Source of the DNA: JAFEDN01 sp965651935
Lineage (GTDB): Bacteria; Pseudomonadota; Gammaproteobacteria; Coxiellales; Coxiellaceae
Reading direction: 5' to 3'
DNA length: 51,344 bases
Assembly (NCBI GenBank): GCA_965651935.1
Contig: CBFGTC010000014.1
Coordinates: 1-51,344, forward strand
In this document: piece after piece, positions 34,657 to 42,662 of the stretch
How positions within the stretch are numbered: the first letter of the stretch is position 1
How the letters are laid out: each line of letters starts with the position of its first letter
Translations under genes and position numbers: made by a program
The notes under the pieces: model-generated
What the model was told of the DNA's origin: nothing
Databases searched by the model: none
What the model saw: only the letters and a program-made list of their open reading frames with translations

Positions 34657-36687
34657 ATGGATATTAATCACATCGCCCAAAAAATGGCAGCTAACGGTTT
34701 GATGCTTCGATCTGCGCAATTAACAATGATAGAACAAGCTTATCAAGCCTTGAGTAAACAAAAAATCATTTGTTTAGAAGCGCCTACCGGCACCGGCAAA
34801 ACCTTAAGTTACGGTATCGCAGCGTATTTAGCCAAAAGTCCACAACAAATTGTGATCATCAGCACCGCTTCCGTCGCTTTACAAGAACAACTAATGCAAA
34901 AAGATCTGCCATTGTTGGGGCGGGTTTTAGGAGTCGAAATCAAAGCGGCGTTAGCCAAGGGCCGGCGCCGTTATATTTGTCATGCCCGTCTTTACGATGA
35001 AGATTACCAAACTGATTTTTTTAGCAAAGAGGATTATGGGCAACGGCTACGCACTCTTTTAGAAGCAGAACGCTGGAATGGTGACCGTGATCAATTGGAT
35101 TTTGCAATCAGTGATGCTCAATGGACGGACTTTAGTACTGACAGCGCTGGTTGCAGTGGTAAATTATGCGCTTATTTCTCCCAATGCGCCTTTTATAAAG
35201 CGAAACAAAAATGGCAGGACAGTGATTTTGTGATCACCAATCATCATTTATTACTGGCGGACCTGGCCTTAGGCGGTGGCGCGCTTTTGCCAGAACGCGA
35301 GAAAAGTCTTTATATCATTGATGAATGCCATCATTTTCCTGATAAAGCTTTGGATTATTTTTCACATTCATCGCCTTTGCTGCCATCTTTGGAATGGATC
35401 AATCCTCTGCTAATTGCTGCGGTTAAGCAAAAACCTTTGCAATTATTTTTACAAGAATTGATTGATGAATTGCATGCATTGCAAGAATTTTTACAAACTC
35501 ATTCGCATCGATTTAGTGAAAGCGCTAATCAAGAAAAAATATGGCGCTGCGATGAAAAGGAGGCGCTTTCCTTTGATTGGCCAGCGCGTATCCATCAGGC
35601 GAGTCTAAAAGTGTATACGGCTTGTGGGCAATGGCTACAAGAATTAGAAGAGCAGTTAAAATTAACTGTCCAAACGCCAGATCAACAGCAACCGCTTTCC
35701 AAACTTATCGCAAAAATCGGTTTTTATTATTTACGTGCTGAAAATTTTTATCAAACTTTGCAGCTTTTTTGTCAGCGACGCCAAGAGAATGAATCGCCAT
35801 TGGCGCGCTGGTTTTTGAAAAATTTTCAAAATGAATATTATTGCCATGTTGCGCCCATCAATGTCAGTCAGACCTTAAAAAATTTATTTTGGGATAATTT
35901 AAATTCTGGGGCTTTATTGTGTTCTGCCACCTTGCGTGCCATGGGCGATTTTAGTGATTTTCGAAGAAGGTCTGGACTCAACCATCATCCTCATTTAATT
36001 GAATTAGCTTTGCAGTCTAATTTTAATTATCAAAGTTCATTGCTATTTGTCCCTAAAATGGTAAGCGCACCTCAAGGGGTTGAACAAAGCGCGCATTTAG
36101 AAGAAGTGTGTCAGCTTTTGCCGGAGCTTTTTTTACCAAAGACTGGCACTTTGGTTTTATTCACCAGTAGATTTGCCATGGAGCAAACCTTTAAAAAAAT
36201 GGCGCCGGATTTACAAGCGGACATTCTTATGCAAGGCAAATGGGGCAAAGTTCAATTGTTTCAAGAGCATCGCCGCAGGATTGAGGCTCGCTCACGTTCC
36301 ATTATCTTTGGCTTGGCATCTTTTGGTGAGGGAATCGACCTACCTGCCGAATTGTGCCAGCACGTGATAATTCACAAATTGCCCTTTGCCGTGCCAACGA
36401 CTCCTGTAGAACAAACTCGCCATGAATGGTTGACGCAAAATCAACGGGATCCTTTTGAGTTATCGACTTTACCGAATGCGTCTATTCGTTTAGCCCAATA
36501 TGTGGGCCGATTAATTCGCCAAGAAACTGACCGGGGTATTATTAGTGTGTTGGATAAGCGAATTTATACCAAATCTTATGGTAGGCGTTTATTAAAAAAT
36601 TTACCTGCTTTTTCGCATTTAGTGGACTGCACCATACTGGATTTTAAAAAAAATCCTTTAGCCGCTAGTTTTTTTGACGTAGAATAA
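34657..36687 (+). CDS. dinG: DinG-family ATP-dependent DNA helicase
   Basis: A superfamily 2 5'-3' helicase with an iron-sulfur cluster, related to XPD, that unwinds R-loops and D-loops. Walker A is APTGTGKT (42-49) and the DEAH-like box is DECH (222-225). Four cluster cysteines are C108, C166, C171 and C177; the last three have the 5 and 6 residue spacing I recall for E. coli DinG. The C-terminal helicase half has LFTSRFAMEQTF, FGLASFGEGIDLPAE and YVGRLIRQETDRG. The 676 residues fit. ribE follows after 4 bp. Confidence 0.9.
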   Translation: MDINHIAQKMAANGLMLRSAQLTMIEQAYQALSKQKIICLEAPTGTGKTLSYGIAAYLAKSPQQIVIISTASVALQEQLMQKDLPLLGRVLGVEIKAALAKGRRRYICHARLYDEDYQTDFFSKEDYGQRLRTLLEAERWNGDRDQLDFAISDAQWTDFSTDSAGCSGKLCAYFSQCAFYKAKQKWQDSDFVITNHHLLLADLALGGGALLPEREKSLYIIDECHHFPDKALDYFSHSSPLLPSLEWINPLLIAAVKQKPLQLFLQELIDELHALQEFLQTHSHRFSESANQEKIWRCDEKEALSFDWPARIHQASLKVYTACGQWLQELEEQLKLTVQTPDQQQPLSKLIAKIGFYYLRAENFYQTLQLFCQRRQENESPLARWFLKNFQNEYYCHVAPINVSQTLKNLFWDNLNSGALLCSATLRAMGDFSDFRRRSGLNHHPHLIELALQSNFNYQSSLLFVPKMVSAPQGVEQSAHLEEVCQLLPELFLPKTGTLVLFTSRFAMEQTFKKMAPDLQADILMQGKWGKVQLFQEHRRRIEARSRSIIFGLASFGEGIDLPAELCQHVIIHKLPFAVPTTPVEQTRHEWLTQNQRDPFELSTLPNASIRLAQYVGRLIRQETDRGIISVLDKRIYTKSYGRRLLKNLPAFSHLVDCTILDFKKNPLAASFFDVE

Positions 36688-36691
36688 TTTC

Positions 36692-37315
36692 ATGTATAGC
36701 GGCATCACTCAAGGTTTATATCGAGTTTCCCAAATCAAGAAAAAGCCTGGTTTAATTGAATATAGCGTTATTTTAAGCCCTGCATTAGTACAAGATTTAA
36801 AAATTGGGGCGAGTATCAATATCGACGGGGTCTGCCAATCGGTTACCCAGATAAAGGGACTGGAAGTCCGTTTCGCTGCCATGGCGGAAACGTTGCGCTT
36901 GACTACCTTAAATGAATTATTTGAAGGTCGTTTGGTTAGTGTTGAACGCAGCTTGCGCTATGGAGATGAGATGGGCGGACATGAAATTGCTGGGCATGTT
37001 TGGGGGACGGCTGAAATTAATCAACGTCAGGTTCAAGAAAATAATTTAACGCTGAGGTTAAAATGTCCTGCCAGTTGGATGAAATATATTCTGCCTAAAG
37101 GTTTTATTGCGGTGGATGGTTCCAGTCTCACAGTGGGAATGACTGACCCACAAGGTTTTTTTGATATTCATTTAATTCCTGAAACCCTACGTGTTACCAA
37201 CTTTGGCAATAAAAAATTAGGGGATAAAGTGAATATTGAGGTGAACCATCAAACTCAAGTTATAGTGGACACCGTCGAACGTTATTTTAATAACACCAGG
37301 CGTGAGTTTGACTAA
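36692..37315 (+). CDS. ribE: Riboflavin synthase (alpha chain)
   Basis: The enzyme dismutates two 6,7-dimethyl-8-ribityllumazines to riboflavin. The two-barrel repeat is clear: MYSGITQG, ETLRLTTLNELFEG, GGHEIAGHVWGTAEI in the first half and KGFIAVDGSSLTVG, LIPETLRVTNFGNKKLGDKVNIEV in the second, very close to E. coli RibC/RibE. The 207 residues are normal. No other rib gene is in the window. It is 4 bp after dinG and probably co-transcribed. Confidence 0.93.
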   Translation: MYSGITQGLYRVSQIKKKPGLIEYSVILSPALVQDLKIGASINIDGVCQSVTQIKGLEVRFAAMAETLRLTTLNELFEGRLVSVERSLRYGDEMGGHEIAGHVWGTAEINQRQVQENNLTLRLKCPASWMKYILPKGFIAVDGSSLTVGMTDPQGFFDIHLIPETLRVTNFGNKKLGDKVNIEVNHQTQVIVDTVERYFNNTRREFD

Positions 37316-37318
37316 GAA

Positions 37319-37396
37319 GACCTATTTAAAATTTTTAAATAAAGAGTGTATGGACAATAAGCGATGTTTATCCATTTAAAAACTTTGAAATAGGTT
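37319..37396. repeat. Imperfect 22-bp inverted repeat, possible MITE or bidirectional terminator
   Basis: ACCTATTTAAAATTTTTAAAT (from 37320) and the reverse complement of the right arm (ACCTATTTCAAAGTTTTTAAAT, ending near 37395) differ by one mismatch and one indel, around a 33-nt centre that is itself partly palindromic. It lies between convergent ribE and the gene at 37459. It could be a folded mobile-element relic or simply a terminator. Confidence 0.5.
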
Positions 37397-37458
37397 CTAA
37401 ATCCCTGGTTTCGGAACGGTGACCGTTTGACTGTGGGTATAAAAAGCATTCTTATTTT

Positions 37459-37788
37459 TTATTTTTCGTGCTGGGTCGGGTTATTTTCGTCTTTCTCAGG
37501 GTTTGCTGCGGTAGGGCCTGTGGCAGTAGGATTTCTTAAGGCTTCTAAATCTTTGTAGAGATCATTTAAAAGCTGACTGGCCGAGTGAAAATCTTTAGCT
37601 AATTGTTCATGGGTTTTGCTCATTTGTTGGGTCATTAAACTTAATTGAGCGATTTTAACCCCTATGGCATCGCTGGGATCTACTTGCGGTGTTTCCGTTT
37701 CTTGGGTAAGCAGAGATTTTATGCCACCGACAATATTATTAAGATCGAATTTTTTAGTCAGGTCCGACAAATCGGGTATTTTCGCCAT
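37459..37788 (-). CDS. Small soluble hypothetical protein
   Basis: The 109-residue product is helical and charged, with a predicted amphipathic middle (IGVKIAQLSLMTQQMSKTHEQLAKDFHSASQLLNDLYKDLEALR, about 45-88) that could be a coiled coil, and a disordered Pro/Asn/Glu tail. There is no signal peptide or membrane helix. AAGGAG precedes the ATG at good distance, so it is likely expressed. No family is recognised. It is transcribed alone. Confidence 0.75.
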   Translation of the reverse strand: MAKIPDLSDLTKKFDLNNIVGGIKSLLTQETETPQVDPSDAIGVKIAQLSLMTQQMSKTHEQLAKDFHSASQLLNDLYKDLEALRNPTATGPTAANPEKDENNPTQHEK

Positions 37789-37921
37789 AAAAATTATCTC
37801 CTTAAAATGGGTTTGACTATATTATAGCATGTTTATGCGCCAGAATATTTACCGCCCCTTTTGATACGGCAATTTTCGTTTTTGTTTATACCTTACGTAT
37901 GGGTAAGCCAATTTCTCGTCA

Positions 37922-37938
37922 AGCGGGAATTGGTGTTT
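37922..37938 (+). repeat. REP-like repeat half-site, copy 4
   Basis: AGCGGGAATTGGTGTTT continues from AATTTCTCGTCA, an eroded complementary arm, giving a weak hairpin similar to the repeat at 93-120. It lies upstream of the small gene at 38012. Confidence 0.35.
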
Positions 37939-38011
37939 CTGCTATATTTTAAAAAGTGGAAAGAAAATAAAACACATCTATACAAGTATATACAGGTACA
38001 AAGGGGGTAAT

Positions 38012-38125
38012 ATGAGAAAAAATCTATTTACACCAAGTAAGCCTGGACGCGTAAGAGCTTTAGCTACCATACTAGGGATTTTAGTGGTAACTGAAATTGT
38101 GTTGAAACTTTCTTATTTTCACTAA
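38012..38125 (+). CDS. 37-residue single-pass membrane miniprotein
   Basis: A short gene with strong signals: ribosome site AAGGGGG 4 nt before the ATG, 37 codons, and a good intrinsic terminator 5 bp after the stop. The product starts MRKNLFTPSKPGRVRALAT, basic and short, then ILGILVVTEIVLKLSYF, one hydrophobic helix (about 18-35). The positive N-terminus predicts an N-in topology. No family is recognised. It is likely a regulatory or structural membrane peptide; a toxin of a type I pair is another option, but no antisense RNA is evident. Confidence 0.7.
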   Translation: MRKNLFTPSKPGRVRALATILGILVVTEIVLKLSYFH

Positions 38126-38130
38126 AGGGT

Positions 38131-38170
38131 AAATACCCCGGATTTTTTACCGGGGTATTTATTTGTTTTT
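38131..38170 (+). terminator. Intrinsic terminator of the miniprotein gene
   Basis: AAATACCCCGG (38131-38141) pairs perfectly with CCGGGGTATTT (38150-38160), and a T-rich run follows. Stem of 11 bp, loop of 8 nt. Confidence 0.9.
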
Positions 38171-38204
38171 ACGCTGCGCTCGGCAAAGCCGATGCTCGCG
38201 GTCA

Positions 38205-38230
38205 GAGGGGAGAATCGCGTTTCTCCCCTC
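38205..38230. repeat. Palindromic repeat, second copy of the AATCGCG family
   Basis: GAGGGGAGAA (38205-38214) pairs with TTCTCCCCTC (38221-38230) around TCGCGT. The core matches the palindrome at 20933-20952. Here no T-run follows on either strand, so it is a repeat or a poor terminator for the minus-strand trpR gene. Confidence 0.6.
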
Positions 38231-38256
38231 CGACACCTCCCCATCGCGAAAAGTTT

Positions 38257-38538
38257 TTATTTAAGTAGTTTATTTATTAAGTATTCTCGTAATCGGGGTT
38301 TTATGATTTTTAATGCATTTGAACCGCGCGAAATTTTTGCAATGCTGATTTTTAATTCATCGGCTATCACTCGTTGAGGTTTGTCGCCCTTTAATAAGGC
38401 GGTTAATAACTCTACCCTAGCTCCTAATTGTTGCTGTTCTTCTAGCGTTAATAATAATTCTAATAGCTCCTCCAATTCATCGTCGCTTTGAGCTTGACGG
38501 CAAAGCGTAATAAATTGTCGCCAGCCTTTTTTAAACAT
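38257..38538 (-). CDS. trpR: Trp-repressor-family protein
   Basis: A small DNA-binding protein of the TrpR family, which in E. coli binds operators when loaded with tryptophan. The helix-turn-helix reads QRVIADELKISIAKISRGSNALK near the C-terminus, very close to E. coli TrpR (ATITRGSNSLK). I place the start at the ATG at 38538 (93 residues, MFKKGWRQF), just after the recJ stop, rather than nine codons upstream inside recJ. It lies directly downstream of recJ on the same strand. No trp biosynthesis gene lies in the window, and no operator was identified. Confidence 0.88.
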   Translation of the reverse strand: MFKKGWRQFITLCRQAQSDDELEELLELLLTLEEQQQLGARVELLTALLKGDKPQRVIADELKISIAKISRGSNALKIIKPRLREYLINKLLK

Positions 38539-38548
38539 GTTCGCTAAC

Positions 38549-40270
38549 CTATAAAATTTCTTCAACCACTAATTGCAATTTCTTTCTGCCTCGGTATTCA
38601 TTGATGTCCATTCGATACGCTAATCGAATACTGGTGCAATCGTAATTAGGCCATTTAGTGAGATCCACATTGAATGCAATGGCGTCTAAATACTGGTCGC
38701 TCCCCGGGGCTTGTAACACCATTTTTAAATGGCGGCGGCCCACTAAACGTTGATTAATTAGCTTAAATTCACCATCAAATAATGGCTCAGGGAACCCAGG
38801 TCCCCATGGGCCTCCGTGACGCAGGATTTCCGCCACTTCGAAGGTAAACTCATCTTCATTTAAAGGTCCGTCGGTATAAAGTTTGTGACATAATTCATTT
38901 TGACCTACTTCTTCCGCTACGGCTTCTGCAAAGGCTTGGGTAAATTCTTCATACTTTGCTGGCTCTAAACTCAAGCCTGCCGCCATGGCGTGTCCACCAA
39001 ATTTAATGACCAGGCCAGGATAACGTATGGCGACTTTCTCTAAAATATCTCGAATATTTAAATTACTAATGGAACGCGCTGATCCTTTTAAAGAACCGTC
39101 TTCGCCTTTGGCGAAGGCAATGACAGGGCGATGGCATTTTTCTTTAACCCGAGCCGCAACTAAACCTACCACACCTTGATGCCAGGTTTCGTCATATAAA
39201 CAAAGACCTAGGGGCAGTTTTTTTCCCATTTTCAAATTTTGAACTATATCAAAAGCTTCTTGTTGCATCTGCGCCTCTAACGCCCGCCGTTCGCAATTCA
39301 ATTCATCTAATTTTTCAGCGAGCATTTTGGCTATTGCGGGAGTCTCTGCAATTAAACAATTGATGCCCAGCGACATATCATCTAAACGTCCAGCTGCATT
39401 CAGCCTAGGCCCCAACACAAAACCTAAATCCACAGCTTGAATACGTGAGGGATGGCGATTCGCTAATTGCAGTAAAGCTAAAATCCCATAATGGGCTGCA
39501 CCAGTCCGGATCCGTCGTAATCCTTGATGCACTAAAATTCGGTTATTTTTATCTAATGGCACCACGTCAGCAACCGTGCCTAAAGCCACTAAATCTAGAT
39601 ATTGAGCCATATTAGGCCGGCTAATGTTTCGGGCTGTAAACCATTGCAAATCATCCAAGCGGGCTCGTAAAGCTAACATCACGTAAAATATCACCCCAAC
39701 CCCGGCAATGCATTTACTGCTAAATTTATCTGAATTTTGGTTTGGATTCACGATAGTCGCGCCTTCGGGTAAAGTATCCGCAGGTAGATGGTGATCCGTT
39801 ATGATCACTTCCATGCCCAATTTTCTGGCCCGTTCCACTCCTTCATGGCTGGAAATACCGTTGTCTACGGTCACGATTAAATCCGGTTGCTTTTCTTTTT
39901 GAGCTAAATCGACTATTCCAGGTGACAAACCATAACCGTAAATAAAACGGTTTGGTACTAGAAAGTCCACGTTTTTCGCACCCATGCTCTTTAAAGCCAT
40001 TACCGCTAAAGCTGTGCTGGTAGCACCGTCTGTATCAAAATCACCCACAATCAAAATGCGTTTTTCCGTTTGTATGGCATTGGCCAAGCGCGCAGCAGCT
40101 TCTTGAATATTTAACATATCTTGGTAGGGAATCAGGTCCGGCAATTCCTTGCTAATTTGCTTTTCTGAATCTATCCCACGTGACAGATAAAGACGCTGCA
40201 ACAATGGCGGTATATCCTTAAAAACAACCCGTGCTGGACCTATTTCACGTCTTATCACAACTCGACTCAT
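38549..40270 (-). CDS. recJ: Single-stranded-DNA exonuclease RecJ
   Basis: RecJ is a 5'-3' exonuclease on single-stranded DNA in recombination and mismatch repair. The DHH motifs are clear: VGDFDTDGATSTALAV and VIITDHHLPA, then GTVADVVPL and the DHHA1 GGHAMAAGLSL. From the ATG at 40270 with AAGGAGA upstream it has 573 residues, the usual length. The open frame extends 14 codons upstream, but the ribosome site fixes the start. Confidence 0.96.
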   Translation of the reverse strand: MSRVVIRREIGPARVVFKDIPPLLQRLYLSRGIDSEKQISKELPDLIPYQDMLNIQEAAARLANAIQTEKRILIVGDFDTDGATSTALAVMALKSMGAKNVDFLVPNRFIYGYGLSPGIVDLAQKEKQPDLIVTVDNGISSHEGVERARKLGMEVIITDHHLPADTLPEGATIVNPNQNSDKFSSKCIAGVGVIFYVMLALRARLDDLQWFTARNISRPNMAQYLDLVALGTVADVVPLDKNNRILVHQGLRRIRTGAAHYGILALLQLANRHPSRIQAVDLGFVLGPRLNAAGRLDDMSLGINCLIAETPAIAKMLAEKLDELNCERRALEAQMQQEAFDIVQNLKMGKKLPLGLCLYDETWHQGVVGLVAARVKEKCHRPVIAFAKGEDGSLKGSARSISNLNIRDILEKVAIRYPGLVIKFGGHAMAAGLSLEPAKYEEFTQAFAEAVAEEVGQNELCHKLYTDGPLNEDEFTFEVAEILRHGGPWGPGFPEPLFDGEFKLINQRLVGRRHLKMVLQAPGSDQYLDAIAFNVDLTKWPNYDCTSIRLAYRMDINEYRGRKKLQLVVEEIL

Positions 40271-40736
40271 GGCATTCTCCTTTCTGTAACTATTCACTTC
40301 TTTAATCCACATCTCAGAATTTAACTTTACCCCTCAGTCATTAGTTTCAACTGGCGAAGCGTCCGCAACCTATCATTCCTACATGAAATGACTATGGTTT
40401 ACCATCCTGGTGTAAACTTAATCCTTGATGTATATCCTTTGGGGCGAACCTTCCCTGACATTAGTCTTTCAATGAAGTCGCCCTGGCGCTCTGCACTCGT
40501 TGCAGCAATTCATATCCTGCGCATTAGCAAGCCAACTGATCGGAATGAAAGGTGGAAGAATCGCGATCTACCCCCTTTTCAACACCCTATCACATAAAGG
40601 CAATCTCCGCTGAGCAGGAATTGCGCGCGCTGTACAATACGGCTTACCTTAATATTTTCTTAAGTTTAGTTTACTATAATAACTAATTTCTTTATTCTGT
40701 TAAAGAGTTAAGACCATATGGGGGAGCGATTATCTT
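40271..40736. other. 466-bp gap with repeat relics and the GNAT promoter
   Basis: The gap contains a 69-codon reading frame (40388-40597) with no ribosome site and no family resemblance, which I do not call. GGAAGAATCGCGATCTACC near 40555-40573 is a decayed copy of the palindrome at 20933, and AGCAGGAATTGCGCGCGCTG at 40613 resembles the REP-like half-site. A -10-like TATAAT at 40675-40680 may serve the GNAT gene. Confidence 0.5.
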
Positions 40737-41342
40737 ATGATTTATGAAGTATATCAAAAACCTTTTCCTACCCTAGTGATTGACGAAAATTATGTGCTTA
40801 GAGAGCAGTCTGATGAGGACACTGAACCTTTTTTCAATTATTATAGTAAAGATCCGGCTGTCACTCGCTTTATTTTAGCGACCACACCCACTACCCATGA
40901 AGAAGCTTTGGCGGAAATTCAATATTGCCGTAATTTATTTTATCATAAACGGGGCCTCTATTGGACGTTGGCCCGCCGGGACAATAATCAAATTATTGGT
41001 TCAGTCGGTTTATATATGAATAATCATCATCATCGTGCGGAAATTTGTTATGATCTTGCCCAAGCTTATTGGAGAAAAGGAATTATGAATAAAGTCTTAA
41101 GGGTCGTCATTGATTTTGCGTTTGAAAAATTAAATGTCTTTCGAATAGAAGCGCTCACCCTCAAAGAGAATGCCGCTTCCATTGGCATCTTATTAAAACA
41201 AGGTTTTGCCCGTGAAGGAACTTTGCGGAAATACCGTTATTTTAAAGACGTCGCTCGTGATGTTGAACTCTTTGCCACCACCTGGGAAATGGTCCAAGAA
41301 AAACGCCGGAGCGAAGTCCATGACGTCGCGCAAGTCGCGTAG
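40737..41342 (+). CDS. GNAT-family acetyltransferase, RimJ/RimL-like
   Basis: The 201-residue protein has the GNAT order: YVLREQSDEDTEPFFNYYSKDPAVTRF, then a strand with IIGSVGLYMNNHHHRAEICYDLAQAYWRKGIMNKVL (acetyl-CoA binding) and ALTLKENAASIGILLKQGFAREGTLR, as in ribosomal-protein alanine acetyltransferases and relatives. The substrate is unknown. GGGGGAG lies about 10 nt before the ATG. The 3' end overlaps the rlmD start by 23 bp. Confidence 0.88.
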   Translation: MIYEVYQKPFPTLVIDENYVLREQSDEDTEPFFNYYSKDPAVTRFILATTPTTHEEALAEIQYCRNLFYHKRGLYWTLARRDNNQIIGSVGLYMNNHHHRAEICYDLAQAYWRKGIMNKVLRVVIDFAFEKLNVFRIEALTLKENAASIGILLKQGFAREGTLRKYRYFKDVARDVELFATTWEMVQEKRRSEVHDVAQVA

Positions 41343-42660
41343 TAAATCGCGTAAAAAAATTTATCCTGAACTCATCACTCATTGCATTGAATCATTAAGC
41401 CATGATGGCCGCGGTATCGCTCGAATTAACGGCAAAACCGTTTTTGTCGCCCAGGGTTTACCAGGGGAAAGCGTTCAGATGCGCTATCTGCGTAAACGCG
41501 GAAATTTTGACGAGGCAGAGACCGTAGCCGTATTAAGTCCTGCTTTAGACCGCCGTCATCCAGCTTGTCCTCATTTTACTCTTTGTGGCGGCTGTAGCCT
41601 ACAACATATTGAAATAAACGCCCAAATACTATTTAAGCAAAAAGCGCTCATGGAATTATTTCAAAATTTAAAAATCGCCCCTAAAGAATGGTTGCCGCCG
41701 ATTGTCAGCCCTCCTTGGGGGTATCGCCGCAAAGCTCGCTTAGGAGTGAAATTTCTGCAAAAAAAAAACCGAGTCATCATTGGCTTTCGTGAACGTCAAG
41801 GCCGGATGATTGCCGATATGTCTCAATGCCAGGTATTGATTCCAGCCATAGGACAAAGAATATTAGAACTGATTCAATTAATTGCATCGCTTTCCATTCT
41901 CGATAAAATCCCTCAAATTGAAATTGCGGCAGGTGATAATGTTTGTGCGTTGATTATTCGACATTTAGAAAATTTAAATGCACAAGATTTAACCTTGATT
42001 CAAGAATTCGGCCAAAAACACGTATTTCAAATCTATCTACAAAGCGCAGGTATCGAGAGTATTTTTTTACTCTATTCTCCTTTTCAAGAAAATTTATATT
42101 ATTTGTTACCACAACAGCATTTAAAAATGGAATTTCAACCCTGGCAATTCATTCAAATTAATGCTGAAGTGAATAAAGCCATGGTCGATAGAGCTTTGGA
42201 ATTATTGGATTGCCAGCCTCATGATAAAGTACTCGATTTATTCTGTGGAATAGGTAATTTTTCTTTACCCATCGCTCAAAAAAGTTTGCAGGTTACTGGC
42301 GTAGAAGGCGATGCCGGGGCCGTGGCCCAAGCCAGACATAATGCTCAGCTCAATGGCATCATCAATTGTCAGTTTTATACGGCGGATTTATTTCAAGCTC
42401 AAAATAAAACTGAATGGGGCCAACAAAATTATGATAAAATTTTAATAGATCCGCCGCGCAGCGGCGCTGAACAAATTATTGAAACTATTCCCCATTGGCG
42501 TCCGCAACGCGTCGTTTATGTATCATGCGATATAGCCACTCTGGCTAGAGACAGCAGCCGAATGAGTCAATTGGGATATCGCTTAACGAAAGCGGGAATT
42601 ATGGATATGTTTCCGCATACTCAACATGCCGAAGCAATTGCCCTATTTGAAAAGAGCTAA
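41320..42660 (+). CDS. rlmD: 23S rRNA (uracil(1939)-C5)-methyltransferase RlmD
   Basis: RlmD methylates U1939 of 23S rRNA. A TRAM domain opens the protein, a 4Fe-4S cluster site is CPHFTLCGGC plus C in SQCQVL, and the methyltransferase has VLDLFCGIGNFSLPIA and the catalytic cysteine in VYVSCDIATLARD. The start is the ATG at 41320 (446 residues). The frame extends upstream through the GNAT gene but the conserved part and the lysine/arginine-rich N-terminus begin here. relA follows after 2 bp, as in many gammaproteobacteria. Confidence 0.95.
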   Translation: MTSRKSRSKSRKKIYPELITHCIESLSHDGRGIARINGKTVFVAQGLPGESVQMRYLRKRGNFDEAETVAVLSPALDRRHPACPHFTLCGGCSLQHIEINAQILFKQKALMELFQNLKIAPKEWLPPIVSPPWGYRRKARLGVKFLQKKNRVIIGFRERQGRMIADMSQCQVLIPAIGQRILELIQLIASLSILDKIPQIEIAAGDNVCALIIRHLENLNAQDLTLIQEFGQKHVFQIYLQSAGIESIFLLYSPFQENLYYLLPQQHLKMEFQPWQFIQINAEVNKAMVDRALELLDCQPHDKVLDLFCGIGNFSLPIAQKSLQVTGVEGDAGAVAQARHNAQLNGIINCQFYTADLFQAQNKTEWGQQNYDKILIDPPRSGAEQIIETIPHWRPQRVVYVSCDIATLARDSSRMSQLGYRLTKAGIMDMFPHTQHAEAIALFEKS

Positions 42661-42662
42661 AT

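Noticed and set aside
37398..37440. GC-containing block before the gene at 37459 considered as a riboswitch near riboflavin synthase
   Set aside because: It lies downstream of ribE and has none of the conserved FMN-element blocks.
40388..40597. 69-codon frame in the recJ-GNAT gap
   Set aside because: No ribosome site, no family resemblance, and it runs through repeat relics.
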